This document shows, in pieces, positions 44,930 to 57,713 of a stretch of 64,000 nt of DNA. Position 1 is the first letter of the stretch. Each line of letters starts with the position of its first letter. This stretch comes from Bidens hawaiensis (taxonomy: Eukaryota > Streptophyta > Magnoliopsida > Asterales > Asteraceae). The translations under genes were made by a program, and so were the position numbers. The stretch covers positions 186,001 to 250,000 of the forward strand of contig JAIQDT010001750.1 of assembly GCA_021521415.1 (NCBI GenBank), given 5' to 3'. The notes beneath the pieces were generated by a model, which searched no databases, was not told where the DNA came from, and saw only the letters and a program-made list of their open reading frames with translations.

Positions 44930-46000
44930 AAGATACGTAAGCTTTTGAAATTGTCTATTTGCTTCTTGAATAATCAAATAAGTCAATAAGTCGTTATTAA
45001 AAGCTCTGCAAAAAAGTCTTATTCAAACACCCCTTAATTCTAGGCTCGTTTAAGCTTCAATTGAGCTTATCTAAGCTTCAATGTAGTTTGTTTCATTTAA
45101 AAGAGCTCAATTATGAGACAATTCGTTTTTAATCTATATTCAAATGTCGAGTTCGGTTCATGAATAATTTTACAAAACCAAACTTAACTCGTTTATTATT
45201 TTATATGTATGTATACAAAACATAAACTATAAATGGTATCATACTGAACCCCTATTTTTATCAACATCGTACCAATAACAAGAAGATTCGAACTGATACT
45301 GTTCAAACAACATCTGTGCAACTATGCCTATGTAAGCAATTCGGTATTATCAGAATCAGTATTAGTATTTGTTTTTCTGGTTTTCGATCAATATAGAATG
45401 CGTGTCGATGTCCTTTTTAGACATATGATTTTAATTTTTGGGTTATGTGAGACAACTTTTAGGTAATCAACCCACGGCAAATAAACTTTTTAATTATGTG
45501 GCACACATTGTTTTACGAAACATACCCGCCCGAACAATATCAATATGGGTACCGACCTTTAATATTATGATTTTTGGTTTCGGTTAAATTTGGTTTTAAT
45601 ATTTTCAATCTTTTTTCACTAGTGGCACCGAAGCGGTACCGTACCGTACCGCAACGCAACTTTTGTAACCATAACTTGATGATTGTAACTTTTATTAATT
45701 TTATGTTTTATACATATATCTAATTTCCGCCACAACGCACAATGAAATTCTACTCGTTAGTTATTTATTTATATGGGTATTATGTATATAGATTTAATTA
45801 TATTGATACTGTAATATCTATTTAGTTAAATTCCATGTTTGTATATATTTATTATGAAATATGTATGTGTTATATTAAATAAAATGTTTGGCCCGGTCTT
45901 TATTATTAAATGAGTTTCAAATTATGCCCGAGCTCGATTAAACTCGACTTAGTTCGAGTTTTAAACAAACACTTTTTCGAGTAGATCGCAAAAGCGATTG
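44930..46000. repeat. Degenerate hAT-type MITE fragments and AT-rich DNA
   Basis: Blocks such as GAGCTTATCTAAGCTTCAAT (45,060) and CGAGCTCGATTAAACTCG (45,930) resemble the GAGCTCGAGC family better preserved at 61,985. No gene. Confidence 0.4.
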
Positions 46001-46009
46001 AAATCATTT

Positions 46010-46400
46010 ATACCCTTTCCAATGCAAGGAGCCCAACAAGGGAGGCATTCTAGAAGGTCATTTGGAGGGAAACCGCCTACTGCACAGCTGATCTGGTTGG
46101 TGGCCCAACGCATGGTTGTCTCAAGATAGGAAGCGTAACTTGCGGGATAAAGATTCAGGAAGCCGTAGGACTGGAAGAAAGCAAGATAGGCCGGTGGACA
46201 TGTGAAACATAGATATAACCAATAGATATTATGTATAACATCTCCCCTCTATAAAAGGGAGGAGGAAAATAATGTAAAGACATTCGAATACTTGCTAATA
46301 TAACACCAATCACCATTCTCTCTATATTGTTAGGAACTTTACCCCCTCCCCCTCCTTCTCCTTATGAGAATAGGTTCCAACACTACGTGTATAACATTAA
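46010..46400 (+). repeat. LTR-like promoter fragment
   Basis: CTCTATAAAAGGGAGGAGG (about 46,240) is followed by a leader-like stretch and GGTTCCAACACTACG. It resembles the promoter half of an LTR, but no ends or partner were found. Confidence 0.35.
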
Positions 46401-46944
46401 ATTGTTCAATTAAAAACTTGGTGATTAAAAAACGAAATATGAGTTTGAGATATTACGTACGGGAATCAAAAGTTTTATGAGGGTTGGTTTGAAATGGTCT
46501 TTGGAGTATTCGTTAAAAACTTATGGGCAATAATGTGGGGCTAACATGGCATGATTACATGCCAATATGGCAATCTCAATGATGCATAAATCCATCAAAA
46601 TAATTACTATATATTTATTATTTTTCAATTTCATCATCTTTATGTTTATAAAGTTTTGGGACCATGGGGACAAATTATCTCACTTACTCTTCAATAACTT
46701 TTTAAGAAAATTACATATATTATATATGACATAATATATGTAGAATTTGGTTCTTTCATATATGACATAAGAACTTTGATAATCCAAAAAAAAAAAGCAT
46801 GTAAATACAATTTAATTTTTTTGTATGTATTATATGCAAGTTTCATTTACTAGAAAGTTTTCATAGTAATTTTTACAGTCAACCATTAAAACATGTGTAA
46901 CGAGCGTTTAAAGTTTTCCGTATATGCATAACGTAAATGCATGT

Positions 46945-47185
46945 AAAATATGTATGCAAACCAAACCAACCTAAAAAAATATGTAACCCAATTAAATATA
47001 TGTAAAATATGTATTATATGTAAAATATGTATTATATGTAAAATATAATACATAAAATATGTAAATATAATATATGTAAATATGTAAATATAATATATGT
47101 AAATATAATACCTAAAGTTTTCATAATATGTAAAATATGTAAATATAATATATGTAAATATGTATTATATGTAAAATATGTAAAA
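46945..47185. repeat. ATATGTAAAATATGTATT minisatellite
   Basis: Irregular tandem copies of ATGTAAAATATGTAAATATAATAT units over about 240 bp. Confidence 0.8.
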
Positions 47186-48085
47186 ATTGGACATCAAAGA
47201 AACAAACCAACCTAAAAAAATTGTTATTAGTTATTTTCTACTTATATAACTTTCATATTTCTACTCGTATTATATTCAGTAAATATTTTAAATTAAATTT
47301 TCTAACCATTTTATAACTCAATTGTCAAATAGTTTTAACTAATAACTCATAGATAGCTAGGATAAATGAAGGGAGAGACTAAAAAATTATGAGAGAAAAT
47401 TGATTATATTATAACCCAATTGTCAATGATTTTGACTCATAACTTATAGATTGGTAGGAGGAGTGAAAAGAGAGATTAAAAAAATAGAAGAGATATATTT
47501 GCAAAAAGTTAATGTGAGATTTACGAATCATCCTAGTTATTTTTCTTTTAATTTTTTTTAACAATAATTACTTTTCTTTTATTAGTATAAATAGATATTT
47601 AGATATTATTTCATATCTAAGTCCTATTATTTGAAAGTTGAAACTGTGTTTTGTTAAATTTACGATTTCCTTTAAAAAAAATCCTTAATATAGCCAAATA
47701 ACTATTATGATGTCTGTGATTTTTATATAATACCACAATAATTAATAATGTTATTTTAATTAAATAATAATTTTTTTAATGACTTGCATAGTAACATGAC
47801 ATACCCTTGGTGAAAAGGATAGATGAAAGGGACCCCTCAATTTCTTTTTGTGTAGTGAGATTCCTGATACAAGTTTTATTTATTTTTCTTTCAAATAAAC
47901 TATTTTAAGTACTTTATTATTTTATGTTTTAAAATAATTATCTGTGAAAATATATTTGTTTTATACTTATATAGTTTTAGTATTGGTATCGATATCGTGG
48001 AAGATTGCATAGAAAGAAAAGATACCATTTTTAAGTGAGTATTTGTATTTTTTAAATATGTTTTACCTTTTTAAGAAACAAGTAT
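47186..48085. other. AT-rich DNA, nothing recognised
   Basis: No gene or clear repeat boundary. Confidence 0.4.
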
Positions 48086-48089
48086 TTAG

Positions 48090-48560
48090 GGTTAAATGTA
48101 ATCATGTAAACGAGTCGAGCAACCTATGGCTTATTTGAGATTTACTAACTCAGAGTTTGTAACGAGTCAAGTTTAAATGAGAGAGGCTAGATTGGACTTT
48201 GGAGCCCCTTTCACAAATGAGTTGAGACTCCGATTCACATGTCAAGTTTGACTAGACTCGTATAGTAAACAGCTTAATGTTAATTTATATGAATATAATA
48301 ACTTTTATTTTATACGAATAAGTATATCATTACATATTTTACATATTAAATATTATTATATATGATTTCATAATAAAATATATACATGTTATAATTAGTA
48401 AATATTTAATAAATAGTAAAGCCTACGAGTCTTAGCCTAGCTTAAGTTTGAAAAGTTATTAAAAACACAAACTTGAGTTTTAGGTGTAGAGTTCGATACC
48501 AACGTAGCTCAAACTTAATTTTGCCTAAGTTTATATGAGTTTGAGCTCGACTCAGCTTAT
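48090..48560. mobile_element. hAT-type MITE relic (GAGCTCGAC family)
   Basis: The left CGAGTCGAGCAACC.. and right ..GAGTTTGAGCTCGACTCAGC are loosely inverted around an AT-rich centre. It shares wording with 61,985-62,470. Confidence 0.45.
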
Positions 48561-49153
48561 TTAGTATACTACCCTTACTGGTGTGGTTACTAAAAAATAA
48601 AAATTTGATAATACTAATGTTAGAAAAATCAAAAATAGATTATTATAAGTCACTTCTATACAGTTTACGTGTCTTATTCATCATTCATTGATAATGGTAT
48701 TTATACATCTAATAATTAGTTGATTATAGTAACCTAATAAAATCAAGTTAAGATAAAGATATGATAAAATATTAGTTAAATAACTAAATATAAAATGCCA
48801 AATCATTGTAAATTTAAAAACTACTTACTGTTGAAATAAGATTAGGCTGAGGGGTGTGGGGGCTCTAATGGGGGCTTTAGTGGAGGCTCCAGCCAATAAT
48901 ATTATAACGTGTGGCAGAGAGAAAAACTGGATAAGGGGGGTGTTGGAGCCCCCGTTGGAGCCCCTGGCCCTGGTGTGGAGGGGCTCCAGCAGGGGCTCCA
49001 GCGGATTTTTTTTTATTTTTTTATAAATATATTCAAAAAACGTATTATTAAAAAAACTCATAAATTATTAAAAAAAAACACACATTAATAAAAAAAACAC
49101 ATTAATATCTAAAAATAAAATAAAAATAAAAGTACTAAAAAAAAACATTATTC

Positions 49154-50241
49154 TTATTCTTCGGCTTGGTCTTCTTCGATCAACCTCTTTCGGATACGTT
49201 CCTTTTGCTTTTCCATTAGCATTTGATCGACCAGATTTAGGTTACTGAAGTCTCTAGTAAGGAAGTCCAAATCTCTCATTCGACTTTTTTCCTTTTTGTC
49301 ATTAGAGACCACCTCCATGGTTTTGTTGAATTTATTGAGGGATTCAACAAGATTGGCGATGTTTACGGCTTCCCCCTCAGCCGGTTTTTTCCCCTTGGCG
49401 TCCCTTCCCAATGGCCGCCTCCTCGGCGGTGAAGACGTTTCCTCCTCCGCAATGTTTAGGTCGAATCCAACGCGGCAATCCGACCCGATTGAAGTGCTAT
49501 ACGCTCCAGACGAACTAGTTTTAGTCCGTTTCGGCCGTACTTCCGCATCAACGTCCGGCGCCACCAGCTCAACCCACTTGGAACACCTTTTCAACCTCTC
49601 CCACAACTTTAAATCGTCCCACGTCTTCACCGTCTCATACCTCCGCAAACACTCCTGCTTCCACTCTTCGACCGTGAAATTGTAAACCGCCAAATCATCA
49701 CTGCCACTTGGTCTCATACGACCGCTGTTCCTGTTGAAAAGATTAGTAAACAAGCCGACAAATTTTCTGATTTCGGACCACCGACCCGAAATCATATCGG
49801 CGTTCCGCTCTGTACTCCCAACGAGCGTATAGAACATCTCCCTAACCTTTGTCCAAAAAATCTTGCTCTTTTGGTAGTCGTCTGCAAAATGAATAAATAA
49901 ATTAGATTTCCATTTAACTTTTTTATTTAACTTTTTTATTAAAAATCATTTTTAAAAACGTTAAAACAATTACCGCAACGCCGATCCTCAGAAATGACTA
50001 TCCAAGCCGGACACAAGGCTTCCTTCTCATCCGATGACCACAGAGTGGTTTTCCGTTTCGTCCTCGGAGTCGAAGCCGGTCCCGACCCGTCCGTTGCAAC
50101 TTGTTTTTTCCGGTGGACGCGTCTTCTTGGTCCCGTAGCTTCACCGTGTGATTCTTGTGTCTCCGGAACAAAAAAGTTAGGAGACGGTTGTATGTTGGAT
50201 AGTTGAAAGCCAGATGATTGTTGCGGCTCCGAATAAAACAT
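49154..50241 (-). CDS. Harbinger Myb/SANT-like DNA-binding protein, two exons
   Basis: Exon 1 is 50241-49974 and exon 2 is 49881-49154. The intron is GCG|GTAATT..TTTGCAG|ACG, phase 1. Exon 1 ends in a Myb/SANT-like start (TLWSSDEKEALCPAWIVISED). Exon 2 continues with FWTKVREMFYTLVG, SGRWSEIRKFVGLF, then a NAM-associated-type C-terminal region (basic RPKRTKTSS, KGKKPAEGE, and a charged helix ending EEDQAEE). Such proteins are the second protein of Harbinger transposons and help bring the transposase to the nucleus and the ends. About 331 residues from the ATG at 50,241. The same frame is open further upstream with plausible residues (GNWYPNLYSDYIDDDLW), where ATT stands where a start might be expected, so the original start may be lost. 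Confidence 0.82.
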
Positions 50242-50393
50242 CGGTTGGTGCGGTGACGACCATAAATCGTCGTCAATATAATCTGAATATAGGTTTGGGT
50301 ACCAATTTCCAGCAATTTTTTTTAAAAAAAGTTGGGAAGATGGGTTGATTTTGGGTTTTATTTTGAAGTTGTGGTGATTGTTTTATGTGAAAT

Positions 50394-50406
50394 GGGTTTT
50401 ATATAG
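50394..50406 (-). promoter_or_regulatory. TATA box of the Harbinger Myb-like gene
   Basis: On the minus strand CCTATATAAAACCC lies about 155 bp before the ATG at 50,241, inside the element. Confidence 0.65.
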
Positions 50407-50655
50407 GAAAAAAAACTTTTTTTTTAATTAAATAAGAGCCCAACGGCTCATTGTATATGTCCAACGGCTAACAGCACACTCCCCTATGTCACTTTACTCT
50501 TTCCTCTGTCGCTAACCCCATCACGCCTGCTTTGTTTTTCGTGCTCGCGCCCCGCTAGCGCCCCTCTCGCACCCTGGTGGTGTGGTGCTAGCGCCTGGGG
50601 GCGCGAGCGGAGAGGCTCTAGCGCCACCGTTGAAGCCCCACACCCCTCAGCCTTA

Positions 50656-51345
50656 AGGATGAAAATGAAATACTTCACTAAAATCCAAGCACACTTAATG
50701 TAGATGGCCAAGCCAAGATGATTACCAAAGACTTGAAATTTTCCTCCAATAATTATTGGTTTCAGAAAATGAGATGTGTTGAATTGCGCACAGTGAATTA
50801 AAATTATAAAATCCATGTATTAAATAACTGTATTAACGGCCAAATATAATAGATAGAAAAAGAACACTAGGATCCAAAACTACAAATCAAATAAAACGGA
50901 ATCTAATTACCACCAAGAGGCCCCGTTCGATGACATGGTGTAGCCAGAAAGAATATATTTTGCCTGGGTTTATAATTTATGGTACGAGACGATACGGAGT
51001 TAAAACAAGTTTATTAGAGCTTAACAAGTTTTATGATTCAAACTGTGGCGGATAGAAGCTTAAGTCAGGGGGTATAGACCCCACTCAGCTATCACTAGCC
51101 CTTAGTAATTTTTAAAATTTTTGTAGTGGTAAATCAAAGTTTCAACTCAATAACCAAGTCTAACTCATTGAAAAACTATATTTGTCAGTGATCAAAATAG
51201 AAGAACAAAGGCCTAACATAGACAGTTCAAGCGAGCACGCCGTCATTGACCATATTCCAATCGAAATCAAAAGGGATATTAGGTTCGATATCATTTTGTG
51301 AATTAGAGTAGTCGCATTATCATAAACATCCATTTAAAATAAAAC
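50656..51345. other. Intergenic DNA
   Basis: No gene supported; TE-border-like wording GCTTAAGTCAGGGGGTATAGACC near 51,057. Confidence 0.4.
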
Positions 51346-51346
51346 A

Positions 51347-51349
<3 letters not shown>

Positions 51350-51403
<54 letters not shown>

Positions 51404-51735
51404 GGGTTAGGTTAAAATAAAAACCCACTTGAGTTGTGAAAACTTTATAAACTCATTCTTAACCACATGTTTTTAATTAAAGTTTAAATCTTGTGGTCCA
51501 CAATTAAAGTTAATAAAAAATACAAACATAAATATAACATTTTCTCTATTCTAAAAACATATATAAAAATTAGTAAACAAATGTTAAAAAATAGCAAAAC
51601 ATTTATTTTTTCCGATTTTTCGCTGTTTTGTATTAAATGTTACAACATATATTACGTGTGCAAAAAAAAAAACGATGTTACATAGGGTTTTTACAACTCA
51701 AATGAGTTTTCATTCTATACTTCCCCTATATAGGT
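51350..51735. mobile_element. (TA)n-flanked MITE, family C
   Basis: After about 25 TA units, GTAGGGTTAGG..AACCCACTTGAGTTGTGAAAAC is mirrored by GTTTTTACAACTCAAATGAG..TTCCCCTATATA. It shares the TATAGGGG-type edge with the elements at 39,277 and 39,641. Confidence 0.65.
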
Positions 51736-51779
51736 AGACAAACAGAGATTAAATAGCAGGTAAACAAGCATGATAGATA

Positions 51780-54700
51780 ACCTAACATGTTATTTCCATC
51801 AATAGTTGTATATCGAATGTATTGCCGAAGGTTTTTTGTGCAAATACAGTCGATTAGGCACAATATAAGCGATGATTCCGTCCGATTTGCATATAGAACG
51901 CCAATTAGGCACGTTACAACTATCGATTGCCCGTATAAACCGACGATTAGGTGCATAAGCAATGACATCAGTTAATCGATGCTCGATTTCGCATAAATAG
52001 TAAATTAGTGCACATACGCAGTACATAGTTAACGTATTTTGGCTGCAAATTTGTTAGATATGTTAAGTGAAAACATATGCTTGATTATGCAATTATAATG
52101 CACATATGTATTACACTATAAATTAGGCGTGTTGACATGCATATTTGAATTTGTTGATTATTATGTTAAATTGCACTTGTCTGGATGTGTATACCGTTAT
52201 GTGTACACTGAACAAAATATTGTCATTATATGTTTGAATATTCAATTAGAATGCACACGTATAGTATATTATATATTTGTTGTGATGTTGAATACAAACA
52301 CATATGTTGAGTATTGCACATATGCAGTACACGAATCGCGTGTTTGGATGCATACGTGTTATAGACACGCGGACATACGGTTTTGTTGCACGTGTGTATT
52401 ATGATGTAACACAGATATGTAGATGATTGCATACGTCGAGTACTTCACATACGCGTTAGAGCATATGCTTGTTTATAAAACATATACGCAGTGCGTGTTA
52501 TGGACATTAATGTTAAAATGTGTTAATGTTTGTTTGTATGAAATACGTAACCGCATGTCATTTCAGTTTATAAAATGTTCAGTAAAAAGTACATAAAACC
52601 TAAACAATTGATTTTTGTTTTTTCATAATTTAGGTAACCAAAACGAAAAAAAAGGGAAGATGAAATCAAGAATAATTGGTTCGTTAAATGCTTAATGGCA
52701 ACAAAAAGAATATTATTGCAATTATGTATCATCATGACAGTAACATTTAAGTTTCAGGAAAAGGAAAACGAAAATGTGATACATACGACCCATCGAAGCC
52801 CATACCGGTCCCAATAATGGTGGACAAAGAGCAACCGGTTCAAAAAGCCAAAAGAATAAGCTTCGTATACCAGCTACAAAGGAATGGAGAGATGGCGAAG
52901 GACAACAACGGTACTGGTAAGTTACGTAATACATATATTGCACGTATGACCAAACATATTGATGTTACTATTATGTTGAAACAACAGATGATAAATCACG
53001 CGAAAAGAAAAGAAATAGGGGAAGCCACTAAACGACGAGGATGCTAACGAAGGTATATAACACATTACATTTTCTCAAAAAATAATAAACGTGTGCCTTA
53101 CATAAGGGCGTTATGGTTATATACATGTGATGCATACATGTATTACACTATATCGCATATCTGTACAAATATCATCAGTATAAATGAAAAACATATTGTA
53201 TGTATGCAATACAACAAATTATAATAACTGTGTATTACATGTGTTTGAGGGTATGATGTAATACATATACGCATTACGTACGTATTACACGTACGTATCG
53301 CGGATGTATTATTCTTACATGTGTTGCTGTTGCATAGCGTATGTATTTTTTTACAAGTATTACACTTGTTTACGTCGTGTTTACAGCAGTGCAACGCATG
53401 TGTGAGGTACGCATGTAAACATGTGTGTACAGTCACATAAATGTACACATAAATGTTTTGCTAAAAAACGCAGGTAGGAAAACGTACAGAAAGGAAAAGA
53501 AGCATGGTGAGAAACAGGGGAGGACATCTGATGATGAGTCTCATGCTAACACCGGTAAAATATAACATACACGCGTATCACGTATGTGTATAATCATGAT
53601 AATGCACTCTTTTTATTGAAATTTTGCAATCGGTAGAATGTGCGGGCAGGAAAGGAAACAGAGTGCAAAGCAGGGGACAATGACATCGATAGCGTCAGGT
53701 GTCGGAGCAGGTAAATATAGCACAATTATGCAGTATTATGATATCACATTATCATATAAGAAATAACGTTGCATGCAGTTCCAATGGTTGTTCAATTTTG
53801 GTGCTTAGCTGATCATTATAAGTTAAATTAATCTTTTGACTCGGTACGCCCACCAACTATTTGATGAAATGTCTAAATGAACTCGTTGTTGTTGGTACTT
53901 GAATCATAACACACTATCATGTTAATTTTGATTCATAATTGTCAGTTTTGTCGAGTTAGACTATCCTTAATGTTAAAATGTATTATCTTTTTCAAAACAA
54001 TATTGCGATAGTGAAGACTTATTTGCATACAAAATATTGACCATTAGCAAATCATACAGAAACTTGTTAAATTCGTGTTATCGTTGCTTGAAATTGTAGC
54101 ATGCTTTGTTAAAGACTTAAAACCTATTCATATTCTCTTAGAAGGTTATTACAATCCTTTATATTTCATTAATCTTATATAAATCGGTCTTTGTTTTTTT
54201 TGTGTGTTTTCATAGGCTAATATCGTAACTCGGTTCGAGACCAAATTGCCGGGCAATGAGGATATATTGCTATATGTACATTATATGGATAAAAATTCTT
54301 TGGTTAATTTTGGGTCGACTATGTAGCATTAATGTGTTACATATGTAGTATTGGTGTATTACATATATGCAGTACTAATATAGTACATATACGTATTACT
54401 ACCGTATTACATATAAACGTTAACTGTTTGCTTTTAATTTATAATTAGGTGATGGGGAGCATGAATCAAAGAAGAGATCATAAAATGAATCTGCGATGCT
54501 TGAAAAAAATTCTGGAGTTTAGAAAACCAAAGGCGTGAAAGAAAATACATGCTTTGAAATAGGAACCGGTTCGCCTTCACGTCAAATGTCTGCTGGTGTT
54601 AAGGCGATGCCAAATAAACGATTAGATGTTCTTAGAAGCTTATGATTGAAACAAACGTTTAAGACAATATGAATATTATGATACTTTCATACGGTGGTGT

Positions 54701-56870
54701 TAATTATTATGATGATAATATTAATGCAACATTTGTTTATGTATACTACATATATGCAATATAATACATTTGATTGTATGATTTAGATAAGTTATAATTA
54801 CATTACATGTATGTCTTACTGTGATTGCATATATGCAGCAGTTCCATTACATATATAGTTTGAAACAATTTAATATGATGATATGAATTGCATTACATAT
54901 ATGTAGCACTAATGTATTACACATATGTAGTACTATTGTATCACATACATGTATTACTACTATATCACATATAATATTAACTGTTTGCTTGAACTTATAA
55001 CTAGGTGCTGATATACAATGTTAAAATACACATAGACTATTTAAAGTATACACTACATATGTGTGAGACGAACATATAAGCTTGAATGCAGGTTGTAATT
55101 TGATTAATAATCATGCTTCAAATATGATTACACCATTAAATATTGACAATCTCGTTGATTTTTTCCCCATCTTTGTCGGTACATCAAAGTTGACATGCAC
55201 ATGGCTACTAATAAGGCGGCTATAGTTATATTGCATATGTGTAACATATGTTGAACTTGCTTGGGCATTCCGTTCAATATAATTATGGTCTTTCCAAGGA
55301 GTAATAAATGTTTCTGAACAAATACATACTGATTTAAGATATACTAAGCATGTGTAATGTTATATTGCATATATGTAGCGTACAAAAATAAGATTTTACA
55401 TTGTTGATTAACACCACCTGTTTGCAACGAAAACACCATTAGAATGTATTGTAGTAATTTAAACATATGAACTCGTTTGAGTAAAAAATCATATAACAAA
55501 ATGTAATAGTTGTGAAATAAACATAAAAGTAATATTAAATTTGTGTAATAATTAGACAGCATTATACATACAAAACCTCAAATTACATGTGTATAGTAGA
55601 TGCATTGCTTGCTGACTTTTGTTCAACACCGACAAGTTGCAAGAGATTATACTACATATACGTATTACATAAAATAAGATGATACCTTGTTGTTTAGCAA
55701 TAAAAAATTGCAAGAGATTACAAATAGAATTGCTAGAACTTGAAGCAACAACAACATAGGAGCTCTAATTAGGCATTTCAATCAAACATAACATGGTCTT
55801 CACTTTGAGTAATAACAAGTAACTAGTGTTTTTACCCGCGCTTCGCTGAACGAGTCCTTGTTTTTTACATTGATTGTTGCGAAACCAATACCTGCAAAAT
55901 GTTGCAACTGAAATAAGAATTTATATAGTTAAACACAAAGGGTAAAGAGTGACTGGTAATTATAGTCACGTTCAAAGAGAAAATAGTGACCCAACATAGC
56001 AATGCATCAAAGTACATATAAACAAACATCTATACTATTTATTAGATACAATTAGAGTTCTAGAAAAAGGCATTTACTCAAACACATGGTATGCGCAAAT
56101 TAAAAGAAAACTCCTAAAAGGAAGCGTCTACAACAACAAAGAACAAATGCAACATGCATATGCAAAATTATAATAAAAAAGGTATGGCCCGTCAAAAACA
56201 ACTCCAAAGTGCACACTTCAATTACAAAAAAAAAACCATGCATTTAGTCGCACCTGGTGTGAAATTCGTAAACCGCCTTCAACAACAACAAACAACAACG
56301 ATACACAACGAAAAAAAATATAGTTTATAAGCCATTAATACATGCATCTACAACATGCACTAACAAAATAAGTAAAAGAAGGTTCAGGCAGTTACAATAA
56401 TTCTAAATCTCACATTTCAATAACAGATTTCCAACCAGGCATTTAGTCGAACACCTGGTATGCAGTCCGTAAAATACCATCAACGACAACAAACAACGTC
56501 ACACAAAAGGAAAAACGCAGCTTCTAAGCCATTAAAACACATGCATCTACAACTAAACAAAGAAGAACTCACGAAAGGGAAAAAAAACAAATCACTTTAC
56601 CTGAAACAAAGTTGCGAACAGTAATTGAAATTTTAGATGCATGAAGACAAAATTAACCGTCACTTCTTTTTAATAGCTATCTACAATAACAATCTGTAAG
56701 ATAACCGTCACTTCCTATTTAAGAGTAATATAATGAGCAAATTAGTGTTAATTAAGTATATATTAATCATATGCAACTTTCTATTACATATATGTAATAT
56801 ATAAAATTATATTACATGTATGTAGTATAAAAATAAAATGTTACCTTAGTTGATTAACACCAACAAACTA
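51780..56870. repeat. Dispersed palindromic motif region (TACATATGTA type)
   Basis: Dozens of variants of TTACATATGTAGTA / TACATATACGTATTAC / GCACATATGCAGTAC occur at irregular 30-150-bp spacing over 5 kb, both between and around the exon-like modules. The core TACATATGTA is its own complement. It is not a tandem repeat and has no fixed period. Confidence 0.75.
52634..54483 (+). pseudogene. Candidate multi-exon gene of short Lys/Arg-rich modules, unrecognised
   Basis: Exon-like blocks, each opening G|GT or G|GA after an AG and closing before GT: 52634-52678, 52758-52916, 52988-53052, 53474-53554, 53633-53710, and a last one 54449-54483 ending TCATAA. Blocks 1, 2, 4 and 5 are exactly phase 1 to phase 1. 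Peptides are short and basic (GNQNEKKGKMKS; GKRKCDTYDPSKPIP; GRKTYRKEKKHGEKQGRTSDDE; DGEHESKKRS). Block 3 has a stop or 1-bp shift, and the acceptor of block 5 has lost its AG, so the chain looks decayed. I see no start codon exon and do not recognise the protein. One idea is a captured gene piece within a Helitron. A further open stretch (54,525-54,644) ends RLDVLRSL before TGA. Confidence 0.4.
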
Positions 56871-57264
56871 CAATGTTATACCATTATAATTGATAGATTT
56901 TGAATCAGTATCAACAAAGGAACTAGGTTAGGCACTCCAATCAAACAAATTAGGGCTTCTCATCGATAAACAACTATTAATAATCTAAACTCGGAGTTAC
57001 GTGTCAATTCTAATGGTATACTAGTTAAACAAACACAAATTTGTAAGAAGATAAATAGGGTGGAATCGGAAATACCTTCAGTTTTCATGTTAAAATTATT
57101 GAAATTAGGTTAAATTGATCTTCAATAGAAATTGAGATGTAACAATGCTCGAGTAAGGAATCGATCTTCAATAATTAGGGTTAAGAATCATAGAGTATGA
57201 TGTATATTACGATATGTTTGTTGAAAGCATCGCACATGGCTAGGGTTTCATTGAACAGGGGAAG
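55823..57264 (-). mobile_element. Helitron-like 3' terminus with repeats to its right (extent uncertain)
   Basis: On the minus strand CAGCGAAGCGCGGGTAAAAA precedes CACTAG|T at 55,823: a GC-rich stem-like block, then CTAG next to a host T, matching plant Helitron 3' ends. The adjoining DNA holds three imperfect ~200-bp repeats (CATTTAGTCGAACACCTGGTATGC types at about 56,070, 56,240 and 56,440). The 5' TC end was not located. Confidence 0.5.
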
Positions 57265-57713
57265 TGTAAAGACCCCGAATCCCGGGAATCCTACAGTTGG
57301 TAATCATATCCACAATTTCACAAAAATTTAAAACCAAGCAATTATTTGTATTTAAAACCAGTTCAGAGTAAATAACAGCGGAAAAAGTTTAAGTATTAAA
57401 AGTCCCAAACACGGGTACAAGTGCCCAAAATCGAATGTAAATAAAATATTCGTTTTATTTGAAATCCTTGACCAGAAATGCCTTCAACCTTTTGAGTAGT
57501 CTCCAGCACGTCCAAGCGGTAACCTCCAATCCTTAACCTGAAAGTCAAACTAACATACACACAAAGTCAGCTAGAGCTGAGTGAGTTCAGGTTTTCATAA
57601 ACAATATTTCATACTTTATTTCAAAACTTATAATTCTAAACAATAGAGAGGATAATAATAAAATAATTAATACAATTCACCAAATAATACATTCATCATC
57701 GAACACACGTACA

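Larger units (their letters stand above)
48845..50652 (-). mobile_element. PIF/Harbinger element carrying only the Myb-like accessory gene
   Basis: The terminal inversions GGCTGAGGGGTGTGG / CCACACCCCTCAGCC are flanked by TTA on both sides (48,842-48,844 and 50,653-50,655), the 3-bp target expected for PIF/Harbinger. Subterminal GC-rich GGGGCTCCAGC and GCGCTAGCGCC repeats are present. At 1.8 kb it holds one two-exon gene and no DDE transposase, so it would depend on a transposase made elsewhere. Confidence 0.88.
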
